64,000 bases of DNA from Ceratothoa steindachneri (taxonomy: Eukaryota > Arthropoda > Malacostraca > Isopoda > Cymothoidae). Below, piece by piece: positions 38,753 through 50,215 of this stretch. The DNA lies in NCBI GenBank assembly GCA_963969495.1, contig OZ018333.1, positions 18,321,937 through 18,385,936 of the forward strand, in the 5' to 3' direction. A model generated the notes under the pieces. That model saw only the letters and a list, made by a program, of their open reading frames with translations. It did not search any database and was not told where the DNA came from. The stretch's first letter is position 1; each line of letters starts with the position of its first letter. A program made the position numbers and the translations under genes.

Positions 38753-39174
38753 TGGTAAACATGTAGACGAGCGGCCCGGCCGGGAAAAATTCTTTTGTGT
38801 AAATATTATCGTTCACCCGTCTCTGAATATTAATGCGCGTTTGAGTTTTCTGACATCATACCCCACCCCCAACCCCTATTATAATTTGCAAAATGATTAA
38901 AGGCGCTGACATGATGTCAGCGCCTTTAATCATTTTGCATTCACCTCTGTAAACGTCAGAACATTATAAAAATTAGGATTATATAATGGGGGGCTGTGCC
39001 CCCAGACCCCCCCCAATTTAATGAAACTCAGGATCATCGTAGTGCGGTCCATGCATCGTGTTTACCCCCCTACGAGCCGCCCCCTATAAATGTACTCCAA
39101 AAATGTGAAACATTTTGGAACACGGACGAAATAGTACATCTTATCGGCCGGGCCGCTCGTCTACATATTTACCA
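38753..39174. mobile_element. 422-bp TIR element with 6-bp target duplication
   Basis: The left TIR 38753-38782 (starts TGGTAAACATGTAGACGAGC) and right TIR 39145-39174 are reverse complements at 29 of 30 positions. The 6 bp AATTTC at 38747-38752 are repeated exactly at 39175-39180. There is no coding capacity. The left half matches the inverted repeat at 1994-2187, the right half matches 37985-38158, and a perfect palindrome lies between. The 6-bp duplication with TG...CA ends does not fit mariner (TA), piggyBac (TTAA) or hAT (8 bp). Superfamily not recognised. Confidence 0.88.
38887..38939. repeat. Perfect 26-bp-arm palindrome with 1-nt spacer
   Basis: Left arm 38887-38912 (TGCAAAATGATTAAAGGCGC...) is the exact reverse complement of 38914-38939, with a single G at 38913 between them. 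It lies in the middle of the 422-bp TIR element, at the point where its two differently related halves meet. Confidence 0.97.
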
Positions 39175-39181
39175 AATTTCT

Positions 39182-39463
39182 CTATATGCAAAGAGAGCTG
39201 CTGGAAGAAATCTGCTTGGCATATAATTTCTTCAGAATGGCTTTGAAACTGCCATTTAACCTTTTGTACATACCATTTCCGGCTGGGTGGAACGGGGTCA
39301 TAAATGGCGGTTTTAGCATGGGCAACTTGCCCACATATTCCATTAATTGGGACCTAAATTGGAGGCCACAATCCAACAATATCTCTTTTGGCAGCCCAAC
39401 ACTTGAGAAAATTGTGATGAGGGCCTCGGCACAAGAGATGCTGTCAATCTTCTTAAGTAGCAC
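39182..39463 (-). pseudogene. Ty3/Gypsy-class integrase core fragment
   Basis: The minus-strand frame reads AEALITIFSSVGLPKEILLD, then GLQFRSQLMEYV, PPFMTPFHPAGNG and KRLNGSFKAILKK, the integrase core from before the second catalytic Asp to past the NG...R region. The usual SD.G.QF is LDCGLQF here, so Asp is kept. Upstream on the minus strand (39464-39530) a shifted frame continues toward FPEAV. It is a truncated scrap with no LTR seen nearby. Confidence 0.75.
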
Positions 39464-39530
39464 TGCCTCTGGAAATCTAGTGGTGAATTGACCAGAGTTA
39501 AAATGTAACTATGTATGGCCCTCACTTGAA

Positions 39531-40262
39531 GGTGTGTAAATCGGCCTGATCAATCGCTTCCGAGTTTTTTATTGCTTGAACTCAGCTAGTCACAGGTTGA
39601 GTCACAGGAGGGGCAGATACCCACAGACTCTGGCCAATTAAAGCAACACAGAACTTGATGGGCACTGCGACAACCTCAGCTCAGCCAATGAAGTAGTCAC
39701 ACTCAATGTACCATTTCATAATGGGGAATCTGTTAGCACACCCCAGGTAATCGTGCATTGTTGCAAACTTGTCATGATCCGGTGCTACAGGTGGAAGTAA
39801 CCTGTCATATATCACGATGCACTTGCACCCTGTGTCATGCATGAGAATTTAGATCTATCACCCATTCTCCACCCAGGAGTGCTTTTGTCTACTGGAGAAC
39901 GACGAAGCAGGGGGATTAGAGGAGAAGGGTTTGACCTCACGTTTGTCTGGCATGGAAAAAAGTTGAGTCTTAAATATGCCAATCATTTTGATGAACTTAT
40001 CCCTGTCATGGGGGGATGAATTTGGCCTTGTGGGCCTTTGATTTGGGGGAGTGCGATTCAGTCTTCTTCCCTTCCTTTGTATAGCAATTATGACTAGCTG
40101 CATATATATCTGCTTCCTCGATGCACTCTTGAAATGTTAGGCACTTCCAGGGGCATAGCCAGGATTTTAAAAAGTGGGTGGCTAAATTTCAAGCAAGAAA
40201 AAATAATTTTACTATTATTTTATATACAAGGTGGTCCAAAAGTAGTTGGAATAGGTTTGTTG
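39531..40262. other. No gene seen
   Basis: Probably more decayed retroelement on the minus strand, but no motif is secure. Around 40225-40250, TACAAGGTGGTCCAAAAGTA resembles a mariner-type terminus, without a partner found. Confidence 0.3.
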
Positions 40263-41850
40263 TTATAGTGTAAATAAGACTTTCTTATTTACACTAAAAA
40301 GTTTTTTACATTCTGCAGTAAAAGCAAATTGGTCAATAACTGCATCAATAGTTGGGCTGTCAGATCGGTGAATTTGTAGCATCATAAGAGATTCCAGGCA
40401 TTTCTCCACTATCGAAGCTCTGATTCCAGTCAAAGTACGCTCCAATTTGGAAAAGCAACATTCTGATTCAGCTGTTGTAATCGGAATAGTTGGCACAATT
40501 TGTAGTATAACTGCAATGTTTGGAAATAAAGAAGAATGATCAAGTGCTGCAACAGCTGATTTTGGATGCTCCGCTTTGAGACTTTTCCACTTCCTGCACC
40601 ACAATTCAAATTCAGCTCTGATCGTGCTTGGTAGATCAGTAAAATAGTAACGATATGTAGATATTTCTTTTTCCAGCTTTATCCACTGCTCATTCTGGTC
40701 TTTGTTTATGAAGTAAGGTATAACATACCGGACTGCTCTTTATTGACTTGGACCAAATCAAAGCTTGATATCACTGATAACGTTATCAATTTTAGGAAAG
40801 AAATAATTTATACCAAAATATGTTTCATCATTATCATCCTGCTTTCCGATCCCAGCTACTGCCTGATACACAGATCTTGTTGTCATTTCAGTAAACAACT
40901 TTGAAAACACATCCTGTGATCGTAGGTCTTGTAAGGATTCCAACATATCATCCACACCAGACATTGCATTGATGAGATAATTATCTACTGTTTGCAGTTG
41001 TCTAGTTAGTGGAAGCAGGAGAACACACACCTCTTCCAAAATTATAAGTGACACAATGAACTCAGATCGAGAAATTGAATTATGTAAAATGGTTGCTGCC
41101 TTTCTTGACTCCCTTGACTGCCATGCTGTTTTTATGATCAGTAAGGCTTCAACAAACCACAGTAAACATCTCATACAGGTAATTGCAGTATGTCATTCAA
41201 TGAATCTAGTAGTGCAAAGAGTTTTCAGTTGTTTCTTAGAGATTTGTGTGCCATTCGCATTATCAATGCAATCTTTTAAGAGCTCTGTACATTTTGTACT
41301 TGAATAGAAAAATGATATGTCACGCACAGTCTCAAGTGCATTTTGAATGGCTGGTACTTTGATTGTATTTGCAGTGCTGAGGTTGAGACAATGCATTGCA
41401 CAATGGAAATAATGAGCTTGAGGAGCTTCACTCTGAAAGTAGGTTGCAGCTGCTACACATTCACTTGATATAGAACTGGCACCATCATATCCTTGTCTGA
41501 TACACTGCTCCAGTGAGAGACCACATGATCTGACCACCTTCAGTTAAACTTACTTCCATTTCCTGATTGATACTGGTAACACCACTTGCAAACTTGATCT
41601 CAGTGAAAATATCCAAAATTGAAATAGTATCTTCAAAACAATGCCAGTGATTATTCTCATCAGGCAGCACATACCTAATTATTACAGCCATTTGTTCATA
41701 CTTTGCTCTATTTGTGGTTTCATCTGCAATAATTGCCCAAAATTTGTTTTTCTTGATTCGTGTTAATATTGATTCTTTTACCAACGACCCTCCAGAACTA
41801 ATCAAAGCATTTTGTATTTTGTGTGTTCCCGAACGCACCTCCAATGACCG
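40263..41850 (-). pseudogene. hAT-superfamily (ZMYM-like) transposase, broken
   Basis: Minus-strand pieces in order: IKKNKFWAIIADETTNRAKYEQ (DUF4371-like, first catalytic Asp), a frame break near 41510, QGYDGASSIS and HCAMHCLNLS, a stop near 41195, a helical middle section, and the C-terminal hAT dimerisation region PTIPITTAESECCFSKLERTL near 40475. The BED/TTF N-terminus is missing upstream of 41850. Such proteins move DNA with 8-bp duplications, but no termini were identified. Confidence 0.85.
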
Positions 41851-42249
41851 TTTGCCACCTCGCTATTTACACAAATTGACATATATTTTCATTCCTTTGT
41901 TTCTATACAAATTCATATATGCAAATTAATATATACATTATCATCTCCTTATTCTCATATTAGACATATTATTTTATATGTGTGGATGACCACCGCTCAT
42001 CCATTTTGTGGTTTCTTGTTGGGACTATTGAATCCTGCAATTTGGTATGAGTAGCCTATCTATTACATAACCTGAGCACCATAGATGAATAGAATGCCTA
42101 AAAATACCATTAGAACTGTTTTTATGCACTTACTATTTATAGATTATTCGTATATGCATTTGTTTATTGGCAACCATTATCGAGCCGTGCACCCGGTTGT
42201 CATTATACCCCCCCCCCCCAGCTTACGCCTCAGGAACAACTAATGTACA
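41851..42249. other. No gene seen
   Basis: AT-rich flank of the hAT remnant. At 42090-42130, AATGCCTAAAAATACCATTAG is a scrap of the R-family; a C14-class homopolymer is at 42210-42222. Confidence 0.4.
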
Positions 42250-42920
42250 ATTTGAAAGCCTAGCAAAACTAAATATGCAAAAACCCCCCGGAAAATTTAA
42301 AAGTTAACAAAGTTCAAAAGTCTAAGAATATCGAGGTGAACAGTCAACAAATGTATTTTTAAAAATAGTTTGCGACAAATCATACTTCACCATTTTTGCT
42401 TGCGAAAGGAAACATATGTCACATCTCTACCTTTTACTATTATAATCGAGCTGCGCTTCTTTTCCACAATCGTTGCAAATCTTCACCTTTCAAATGAGGC
42501 CATAATCTATACAAAAGTCTATTAAATTGACTGAGGAATTAACAAAAGTCGTATTAAAGTCCAATAAACTGAATGCACAAGAATCTCAAGCCGCCATAAT
42601 TAATGAATGATTGTCAAACGGGTTGTAGTGTTAAGTTCAAAACCGGCCCTCCTTTAACCGTTTGGCTCGAGGGTTTGGCTAAGGTTACCAGTGTGTGAAA
42701 ATAATGGTTTATTTTCACATTAAGAGAAAGCAAGGCTCACAAATTTAAATGTCAACTTTTACATCTTCAAGGTATAGTATCTTAAAAATATGTACTTTCC
42801 GTGCCAAACCGAAACCATATATGCTGACTGGAATGCCTAAAAAAGACCTTGAATACTTTTATAACACTAAATTAAGCTGTAGGTTTTCTGAAGTTTGAGC
42901 CAATTTTTTATTATTGTATA
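42250..42920 (+). repeat. R-family dispersed repeat, copy 2
   Basis: It is collinear with 57330-57667 plus 59001-59150: TGTCACATCTCTACC near 42416, ATTATAATCGAGCTGCGC near 42440, GTGTGAAAATAATGG near 42695, then AAAAATATGTACTTTCCG near 42783 and TTTTCTGAAGTTT near 42885. Non-coding. This uninterrupted copy shows where the piggyBac-type element went into the other one. Confidence 0.72.
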
Positions 42921-42924
42921 TTAT

Positions 42925-43135
42925 GGGTGACTTGGATTTTGACCAGCCTTGATGATGATGCTTTTTGTTTTTGATGCATTCCTGTGGGTGGTTTAAATTG
43001 TATATTGTGGATGCATGATCTGATACAATCCTATGGATCCATTTTGTCGGCGGGTTTTGATAGATGTGGATGACCTTTGATAGTCCTTTGTGGCTTTTGT
43101 TATCCGTGAAATTGAGTTATGTTATAATAATCAGT
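42925..43135 (+). mobile_element. LINE-A 3' tail copy (5'-truncated)
   Basis: GGATGACCTTTGATAGTCC, then TTGTGGCTTTTGTTATCCGTG and a terminal GTTATGTTATA match the LINE-A 3' UTR at 53245-53386. It is an insertion of only the last 200 bp. Confidence 0.72.
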
Positions 43136-43389
43136 TTTATTTTTTATGTTAGATTTGTCAAATTTGGGTAATTTTTCATGATGTTCTGTTGATCTCACTC
43201 GATGACAGCCTACAAGTGACCTCAGAACTAGCCACAGGCCTTCATCATTATCTCCTCTTTAAAAAAAAAAATACCCAACTGGGTTTAAAACTTCCCTACC
43301 GGAAAAAGGCAGATAAGAATATGAAGTTTACTCGCAAACACAAGCCTCACATCCCTGGATTGGGTATGGTTAAGAAAAGCATGAGCAAC

Positions 43390-45200
43390 TTTGATCCCAT
43401 TCAATATACTAATTACATTGCCCCGCTGAACAGCAATAATTACTCTCTACTTGAACCATCCAGCCTCCCTAGGGTCACCAGTAGTCTCCCTGAGAAGAGA
43501 ACCTATTTCTTTAATTATTCATGCACTTGAAGGACCAAAGACCCCACTAGTTTCAATGGCTATTGGTTCAAACAGAAACCTCTCAGTCAGTGCAAAATAC
43601 TTTATCCTTTTGGAATTTTCTGAAGCTGTTGCTGCAGAGACAGCTGACCTGTTAATAATATGCTCTGCATAAATGTTGACACAGGTTACATCCCAACAAA
43701 CTCTTTCCATTCCTAAAAGGAAACATTGTTATTCCATCTGGATGCTTACTATCTCCTCGGCCAAGTCCAACTGGCTCTCAAACAGCTGGCAATCCCGCTC
43801 TTTTCACAGTTCGGCATACTATATCATTGAGGGCAGAGTGTCTGGGGATCTTTCCAGCAACCAGCTTACAGGACAAGAGGTGCAGACCTAGAGGATCAAC
43901 CCCAGATCACATTTACATCTATGTGGCTCACAAATTGGCACACTCACCATCAAAGCTATGGCAACTTTAAGGGTTTCTGGATCCAACTGAGATCCCAAAG
44001 ATGGGGCTGGGATGGCTGACAACCAACAGCCACTATCAGGATGCCCTGTGGCTAGCAGACAGGCTCATGCACCCTGATCTGCCCTCTCTTTGAGCCATTC
44101 AGTTTGGAGAGAGCAAGAGGCAGATCTCAACATTTTTGCTTCAAGCGGTAAAAGAACAGCTTGCAGTAAAGGGTTAATAAATCAGAGAGGATATGTACTC
44201 AGGGAGAGCAATGTCTTGTGTCAATTATATTCCTAAGCCACCCAGCCCAATTGGGAGAGTTGCCTGAGTCTATGAATCCTTTGAAAAATCAATGTTGATT
44301 AGTTTGGAGACAATATCTTTCACAGAGTCATCAAAAAGGTCCAAAGATGCCATCTCCCTGTAGGTGGGAGAGGATCTCAAGATGTACTGTAGTTTAGGTA
44401 AAGAAAATGAATTTTTTAATAAGACCAAAGCTTGGTCTGGATCAATTAATTGGAAGCAGGATGTCATTTGTTTTAGGGCTTCATGTTCTATGTCTATAGC
44501 CTATCTGATTGCTTCCTCAGTGATGGGAGAGCCCAATACAGACAGATCATCCAAAGATACAATCTTAACATGGAGAATTTTTTTAATTTTTGAAGAATGG
44601 AATAAGTATCATCATCATTTATTGTCAACTCACATTTGGAGCTATTCATCTATAGCCCTATTTTGTTAAAAATTCAGAAATGATGGACTGAAGGTCATCA
44701 AAAGCTTGGGGGGGGGGGGGGGTATCAGCAATTGAACCATCATCCAAGTACCAGATATTAAGCAGCTGACTTTAGGTTTTTAATGATCTTATATATACAG
44801 AGTGAAAACAGTGCAGGTCCCATGAGTTCTCCCTGTTGTATACCAGTAGCAGAATTCAATTCAAAATCCCACCCCATACAAGAGTGAGGTTGGCCAGGAT
44901 TAGGCTTTATTTAACATTTTGTTTAAAGAAGGCATCTGCTCATAGGCAACCCCAAGGAAAACATCCCTATGAATGCAATTAAAAGCATTCTTCAAAAAGA
45001 CTCACCCTGAGGCATCACTAATCAAATATTCCCAGGGTGAATGGGCAGCTGCTTCACAACCTCCCTTAGTAGCAAATCCCAGCTGGACTGGTCTGAGGTG
45101 ACCACCCAAAGCCCAAGACACATGTTTCACACCAACTTGGCTGCAAGGTGGCACAAGGCATCCCTCTAAGCTATTGCACAAAAAAAAACAACATACGCCA
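43390..45200 (-). pseudogene. Decayed reverse-transcriptase element with YLDDG motif and nuclease-like C-terminus
   Basis: Read on the minus strand with many stops: FLKNAFNCIHRDVFLG near 44990 (RT palm), WYLDDGSIAD near 44755 (catalytic YLDD), DQALVLLKNSFSLPKLQYILRSSP near 44420, LPIGLGGLGI near 44250, a Cys/His segment, then GKIPRHSALNDIV near 43835, GRGDSKHPDGITMFPF near 43755, GKSLLGC/CWDVTCVN near 43695, and TGDPREAGWF..RVIIAVQRGN near 43460. The PDG...WD pattern after the RT suggests a PD-(D/E)XK restriction-like endonuclease, as in site-specific early LINEs. That link is inference. The + strand frame at 43189-43530 is its antisense shadow. Confidence 0.65.
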
Positions 45201-45239
45201 GTCCATCAGGCACCCCACCCTGCAGGACCAAACTCACAA

Positions 45240-46100
45240 ACTTTTTCAAATTATACCCCGTAAGGGGCGCGGTGATTTGCCATCCTGGGTGCTGTGCTGA
45301 TAGGATCCAGCTCTCCCTCTGGCCCCAGCTTATCCTCTCTTCCTTCCTTCAGATAGCCTGTATTTCTCCCCTACTTCATCGCTTTTCATACAGCCTCTCC
45401 CACAACTTTCTCTGGTCAGCCTCTAATTTCACAGGGTAGATGCTGACCTTCTTCTCAGCCAACCATCCCGGATCGGGGGTGGGGGACAACGTTCCCTAAC
45501 CCCTGAGCTGCGGTTCAGGATGGTTTTTTTTTAACAACCTGCTTCATCCCCACCCATACCTTCCTCACATCCCTTTTCCTTTCTTCTTCACACTCTATCA
45601 GTTTTATGCTGTGTCTAAGGGGGAGCCACCATGCCGATGGACTGCCAGGCCACCAGGCGGGAGGGGTGGTCCTGAATGGTGGCACCTGGCAGGAGGGGTG
45701 GTCCTGAATGGTGGCACCTGGCTCTGCCAGGCCTGTAAGCACCTCTTGCAGTGCGGGCTACTGCGAGGGGGATGAGTGGTTGCATCCCATAATAAAAAGA
45801 GGATCACCATGCCCAATGATGAATCCACCCCCCTTCCCTTTAATTCCCCCTGAACCAACGACGGAGCCACCCTTGGGCAGCTCCAGTGAAAAAATGGAGA
45901 GGTGCTTGGCTCGGCGCCAAGCACCGAACCCGAATCTGCCCCTATGCAAGGTTCTCCTCAAACAGCTGGGGTCTCTGAGGCAGTACAAGGAGGGAAGGGA
46001 TCTCCTCCAACCAGTGGCCCTGCCACCACCAGGACCTCCATTTCGGATAAGGACATGGCTGAGGCCGGTCCATTTGGCCTAGGGGCTTCTGCCGGCGGGG
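45240..46100 (+). other. LINE-B 5' region (approximate)
   Basis: GC-rich DNA leading into LINE-B ORF1. It contains two tandem copies of a 31-32 bp block with GAGGGGTGGTCCTGAATGG around 45659-45722. Proline-rich frames from 45708 and 45902 probably include the frameshifted start of ORF1, but the start codon cannot be fixed. Confidence 0.4.
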
Positions 46101-46101
46101 G

Positions 46102-47316
46102 ATGGATGGGTCTGCTGCCACATTGGTAGGCAACCAAGCCAAGATCAGCACATCCGGCCCCTCTGCCCCACCGGGTCCGGAGCCCCCGACTAAGACCAAA
46201 AGTCCACAGGGCGGAGCCTCGATAACATCGGGGCCCCTCATTCAGAGGTTACCTGGCACTTTTGAGCCCGCTTGCTTCAAACGCTTCCTCGTTATTCACT
46301 CCACTGATGGCACCATGTTGGCCAAGGGTAACATGATCCATCAGAGGAGAGGATTAGCTAGTGCAATTGGTAGAGAGCCAAGGCTGACCCGTTCCTTGGA
46401 TGGGAGCCTTCTGGCGAATCCCGCCGAGGCGGCCAAGATAAATGCTCTTCAGACACTTCATGGCACCCTGGTGAGTGTGACGCCGCACTCTACCATGAAC
46501 TTTGTGAAAGGAGTAGTTTATGCAAGGGAACTCGTTGACTACTCCATTGAGGACATCACCTTAGAGCTGGCCAACCATGAGGCAGTCAAGGTCGAACTGT
46601 GATGAGAAAACAGGGAGGGGCCTCGAGACCCACCCCTACACTATTCATCACATTTAACTGTGACAAGCTCCCTGATTCAGTGCGTGCTGGTTGGTACAGC
46701 CACCGCATGAAGGCATTCGTGCCACTGCCGCGGCGGTGCTATTACTGTCACCGCTTCAGCCATATGAATCGTTCTTGTAGAAGTGCAAAATCAGGGTCAC
46801 CCGAAGTCTGTGTAAATTGCTCCAAGGCCGCACATGATGTCTAAATCGTGTGTGGCCAAGTGTGTCAATTGCGGAGAGCCACACCCCGCTTCTTCGAAGG
46901 AATGTGGTGCATATCTCCTGGCCATTCAGGCCCAGGATCGACTCTCAATCCATGAGGCTAAGGACTTGGTTTTGGCTCACCCGGCTCTGCCTGGGATGTC
47001 ATATGCCTCAATAGTTAGAAAGGCACCCTCTGCTCCTGGCCTATCCAGGCCAATGAGCACGGTTGTTTCCGCACCCATTTGGAGCCATTCTGTGGGCTCT
47101 ACTCAACCTGGGCGCTACCCTGGTAAAGCTGGCGGCAAAAAGGGTTCATACCCAGCCCCAGCTAAAACCAGGGCTCCCCCCTCTTTCGCCAGCGTGACCG
47201 TTTCCCGTAAGGCGAAATGGCCACATGCCTCCATCAATTCATTAGACTCACAGGAGGCAATACCCCTGAAGTTGGTCGCCAGGCCTTCTTCTGCAGTTCC
47301 TAAAGCTGTCCCCTGA
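46102..47316 (+). pseudogene. LINE-B ORF1: gag-like protein with CCHC knuckles, frameshifted
   Basis: Three frames in series (46102-46602, 46599-46844, 46834-47316). The first has a Pro-rich start and a conserved core, FKRFLVIHSTDGTMLAK. The second has CYYCHRFSHMNRSC and CVNCSKAAHDV, and the third CVNCGEPHPASSKECGAYL, so there are at least two or three CCHC zinc knuckles as in nucleic-acid-binding ORF1 proteins of I/Jockey-group LINEs. Frameshifts near 46600 and 46840 break it. The decayed copy at 8780-9400 is homologous. Confidence 0.8.
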
Positions 47317-47589
47317 AAGGACAGATCCACCACACCTAGTGGTGGAGCGAGTGGCTCGGAGACGGTGGTTCCTCGAAAAGAGGGACCCCCGCCTCTGAAG
47401 CCGCAAGCCCGCCTAAGGTTTCGAGGCAGATGGAGCAAAAGACTCGACTGGCAAGCCCAACCTCTCCCAATAAGTTCCTGAAGGCGACAGCGCTTTGTCC
47501 GGCCAACAGCGCCCGGGGTTCTGCCTCCGGGCAGCAAACGGCCATTTCCGTGAGGGTCTTCTGTTCGAGGAGGGCCCCCGCTTCTCCTC

Positions 47590-48818
47590 CGAGCTAGGCC
47601 TGGAGGGCATATTCCTTCAATGGAATTGCCGTGGACTCTGGGCCAACTGGGAGAAGCTGCGGAGGCTCGTCTCATCCCGTTTCCTGTTAGCTATTTTTAG
47701 ACAGGAGACCATGCTAGGCGGGGCTGGGGGATGCGCGGTTTACACCCGCCAAGATATCTCCGTTCTTCCTTTCTCTTTAGATACCTCCTTTCAGGCAGTG
47801 GCTGTGCAGCTGCACCTGGATAGGAGGTATACTATCATTTCTGCGTACATTCCACCGTCAGCTGACTTCGACGCGGAGGACTTCCGCCGTGTCGTGGCAC
47901 GGCCCTTTCTTTTGCCTGGAGATCTGAATGGCAGGCATCCTCTCTGGGGAGATTACTCAATAAATCCCATGGGACAAGTCTTTGTCTATCTGATCCAAGA
48001 GCTTGAGATGGGTGTCCTTAAACGTGGATGAGTTTACGCATCACTGTCTGAGAACCGCTTCATTTTCTTGCCTTGACCTTTTTTTGTGCTCTTCCGATGC
48101 ACAGCTTGATTTTGATTGGGGGGTGGTCGATGACCTCAATGGTAGTGATCACTTTCCCATTTAAATATCATTTTCAGGGCAACTGCCGCCTGAGAGCCCA
48201 CTGCGGTGCTGCTTGGTGCGGGCGCGGTGGCCTGCATTTCAGGAAATGGCTGAATTCTCTATCTCAGTTGAGGAGTTTAGGTCGGTAGATGAGGCCGTTG
48301 AGTTCTTCTCCGGCAACCTCATCGCCGCGGGCCTGACTACTATTCCTAGAACGTCTGGCAGTTTTGCACGCCGACCATTCCCATGGTGGTCGTCCGAGTG
48401 TGAGACGACCCTCAAACAGAAGAGTTATGCCTACATGTGCTATAAGCGCCGCCCGAACGATTTCACTGTCGCTGAATTTCGTCGGGCTCTTCTTGGCGGG
48501 CATATGTGTCTTCACTTAACGGGAAGACCCCTCTAGCAGAGGTGTGGAAGCGAGTCAAAAGGATTCGGGGCAAGTTCTCGCAGGTTTTTCCCCCCATTCT
48601 CCAGGGGAATGGGACCGCAATCTCGGACCCAGCATCCGTGGCGAAATCCTTTGTGACCGCTTTTTCCGCATTCTCTAGCTGGGATGCTACTCCGCTAGCA
48701 TTCAATGCACGTCATGATGTCGCGGAAGGCCGCCGGCTGGACTTTACCTCCAGAGGCGGAGAACCCTTCAACGACAGTCTTCGACTGACCTTCGAACAGG
48801 TAGCACGTGTTTTATAGA
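47590..48818 (+). pseudogene. LINE-B ORF2, 5' part: APE-type endonuclease
   Basis: It reads [20 protein letters not shown] (N-terminal Asn), RQETML (catalytic Glu), [19 protein letters not shown] and LLPGDLNGRHPLWGD (Asp/Asn pair). After a break near 48030 the frame continues to FSISVEEFRSVDEAVEFF and, shifted again, to NDSLRLTFEQVARVL at 48815, where LINE-A interrupts it. The endonuclease nicks target DNA to prime reverse transcription. Because an RNase H follows the RT, LINE-B belongs with the RNase H-bearing I/LOA/R1-like groups. Confidence 0.82.
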
Positions 48819-48960
48819 GCTCTCAGTCTGTTGATCTATTTTTCAGATTTTTCTATAGTTTGTTTGTTTTTTGTTTTTTTCTCACCACAATCAGCCAAAG
48901 CTAAGTTGCTCTTCTTTTTTTTTTCTTATTGCTACTTAAATTCTTTCTTTGTTTGAATAA

Positions 48961-50121
48961 GTGATGGAGTTTGGGGATGAAAGTGAGCATGAGTGTCGTA
49001 ATGTATGCATTGGTTGTGGTGTATTAGGTGAGGGGTATACATGTGTTGTATGTGGGCTGCGTGAATGCATTGTAGATTTAGAGGGGATGAGAAGGCAGGA
49101 TTTAGACAGGATATGTAGGCTGGAGGGGTTAGTTGCTGAGCTCAGGAGGGAACTTAGTGTTAGGCCTAGATTTGGGAATAGGTTAGGTGGTGAGGTAGGC
49201 CAGTTAAATGTTTCAGGTGAAGGTAGAGGGCCGGTGGAGGAGGTAGGATATGATAGTTCTAGTGATAGTGAAGTTAGCCCCCTTAGATTAGTTAGAAATA
49301 GGCCTAGTGAGGATGGGGGACAGTGGAGAGTGGTTAGGAAACATGAAGCTAGGGAGGCTTCTCCTGTTCTTTGTGAGAATAGGGTTGCCTCTGTTGAGGT
49401 GGTTAGCCAGGGGGAGAATAGGTGTGTGAGTCAGAGGGACACAGAACCTATTAGCTTGACTAATAGATTCAGTGCCCTAAGAGAGGAAGTAACTGGAAGT
49501 GATATGACTGATGGGGGTGGGGGTGGAGTTCGAGTGACTGGTAGTTTGAATGAGAATAGGAGTGGGGATGGAGTTAGGTCTGTGGGGGTTAGGAATAGGA
49601 GTCTGACTGAAGTGCTTGTGATGGGTGATTCGCGAGTTAGATATTTAGATAGGAAGTTGAATGTAAGTAGATTGAATGGTTTGAGGGTGTGTTTGCCGGG
49701 TGCTGGAGTGAGAGATCTGTCTGATAGGTATGAGGAACTGGTGTCTGGCTGTGCAAGGGATGCGGTTGTGATTACACATGTAGGAGTGAATGATGTGAAG
49801 AAAGTGGGTGCATGTGAGTTACGTGAGAGGTACAAGAGGTTGATTGAAAAGGTGAAAGAAAGTAGAATGAAAGGTGTTGTGACATGTGTGCTTCCAAGAA
49901 TGGATGTTGGGTTAGAATGGATGTCTCGTGCAATTGGGCTGAATGATTATGTGAGGAGGATGTGTGAGATGGAAGGTGTCATGTTTGTGGATGTGTGGGA
50001 TAGGTTTGTTGGAATGAAAGAAATGTATGCGATGGATGGACTGCATTTGAGTAGGAGGGGGGTAGATGTGTTGTGGGAGGAGTATGATCGTGTTATTAGG
50101 TCTTTGCGGGCGGGAAACTAG
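48961..50121 (+). CDS. LINE-A ORF1: Cys-rich, SGNH-esterase protein
   Basis: The 386-codon frame is intact; ATG at 48964 follows the first possible start. The N-terminus has CIGCGVLGEGYTCVVCGLREC, a zinc-binding-like cluster, followed by a short coiled-coil-like stretch (DLDRICRLEGLVAELRREL), a variable Ser/Asn-rich middle, and an SGNH/GDSL esterase domain: VLVMGDSRVRYLD (Ser), ITHVGVNDV (Asn), MDGLHLSRRG (Asp-His). The layout parallels LINE-C ORF1. It probably binds LINE RNA; the esterase role in retrotransposition is not settled. The minus-strand frame opposite is a shadow. Confidence 0.9.
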   Translation: MMEFGDESEHECRNVCIGCGVLGEGYTCVVCGLRECIVDLEGMRRQDLDRICRLEGLVAELRRELSVRPRFGNRLGGEVGQLNVSGEGRGPVEEVGYDSSSDSEVSPLRLVRNRPSEDGGQWRVVRKHEAREASPVLCENRVASVEVVSQGENRCVSQRDTEPISLTNRFSALREEVTGSDMTDGGGGGVRVTGSLNENRSGDGVRSVGVRNRSLTEVLVMGDSRVRYLDRKLNVSRLNGLRVCLPGAGVRDLSDRYEELVSGCARDAVVITHVGVNDVKKVGACELRERYKRLIEKVKESRMKGVVTCVLPRMDVGLEWMSRAIGLNDYVRRMCEMEGVMFVDVWDRFVGMKEMYAMDGLHLSRRGVDVLWEEYDRVIRSLRAGN

Positions 50122-50215
50122 ATACTAATAGTGGTCAGGGAATTATGAGAGGACATTATAGTACTGAAAGTAGAATGGACTTGGCAGATAACAGAAATAG
50201 GTTCCAAGGCAATTG

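Noticed and set aside
43189..43530. 113-residue + strand protein
   Set aside because: The minus strand here reads as the C-terminal TGDPREAGW and VQRGN part of an RT element, so the + frame is antisense.
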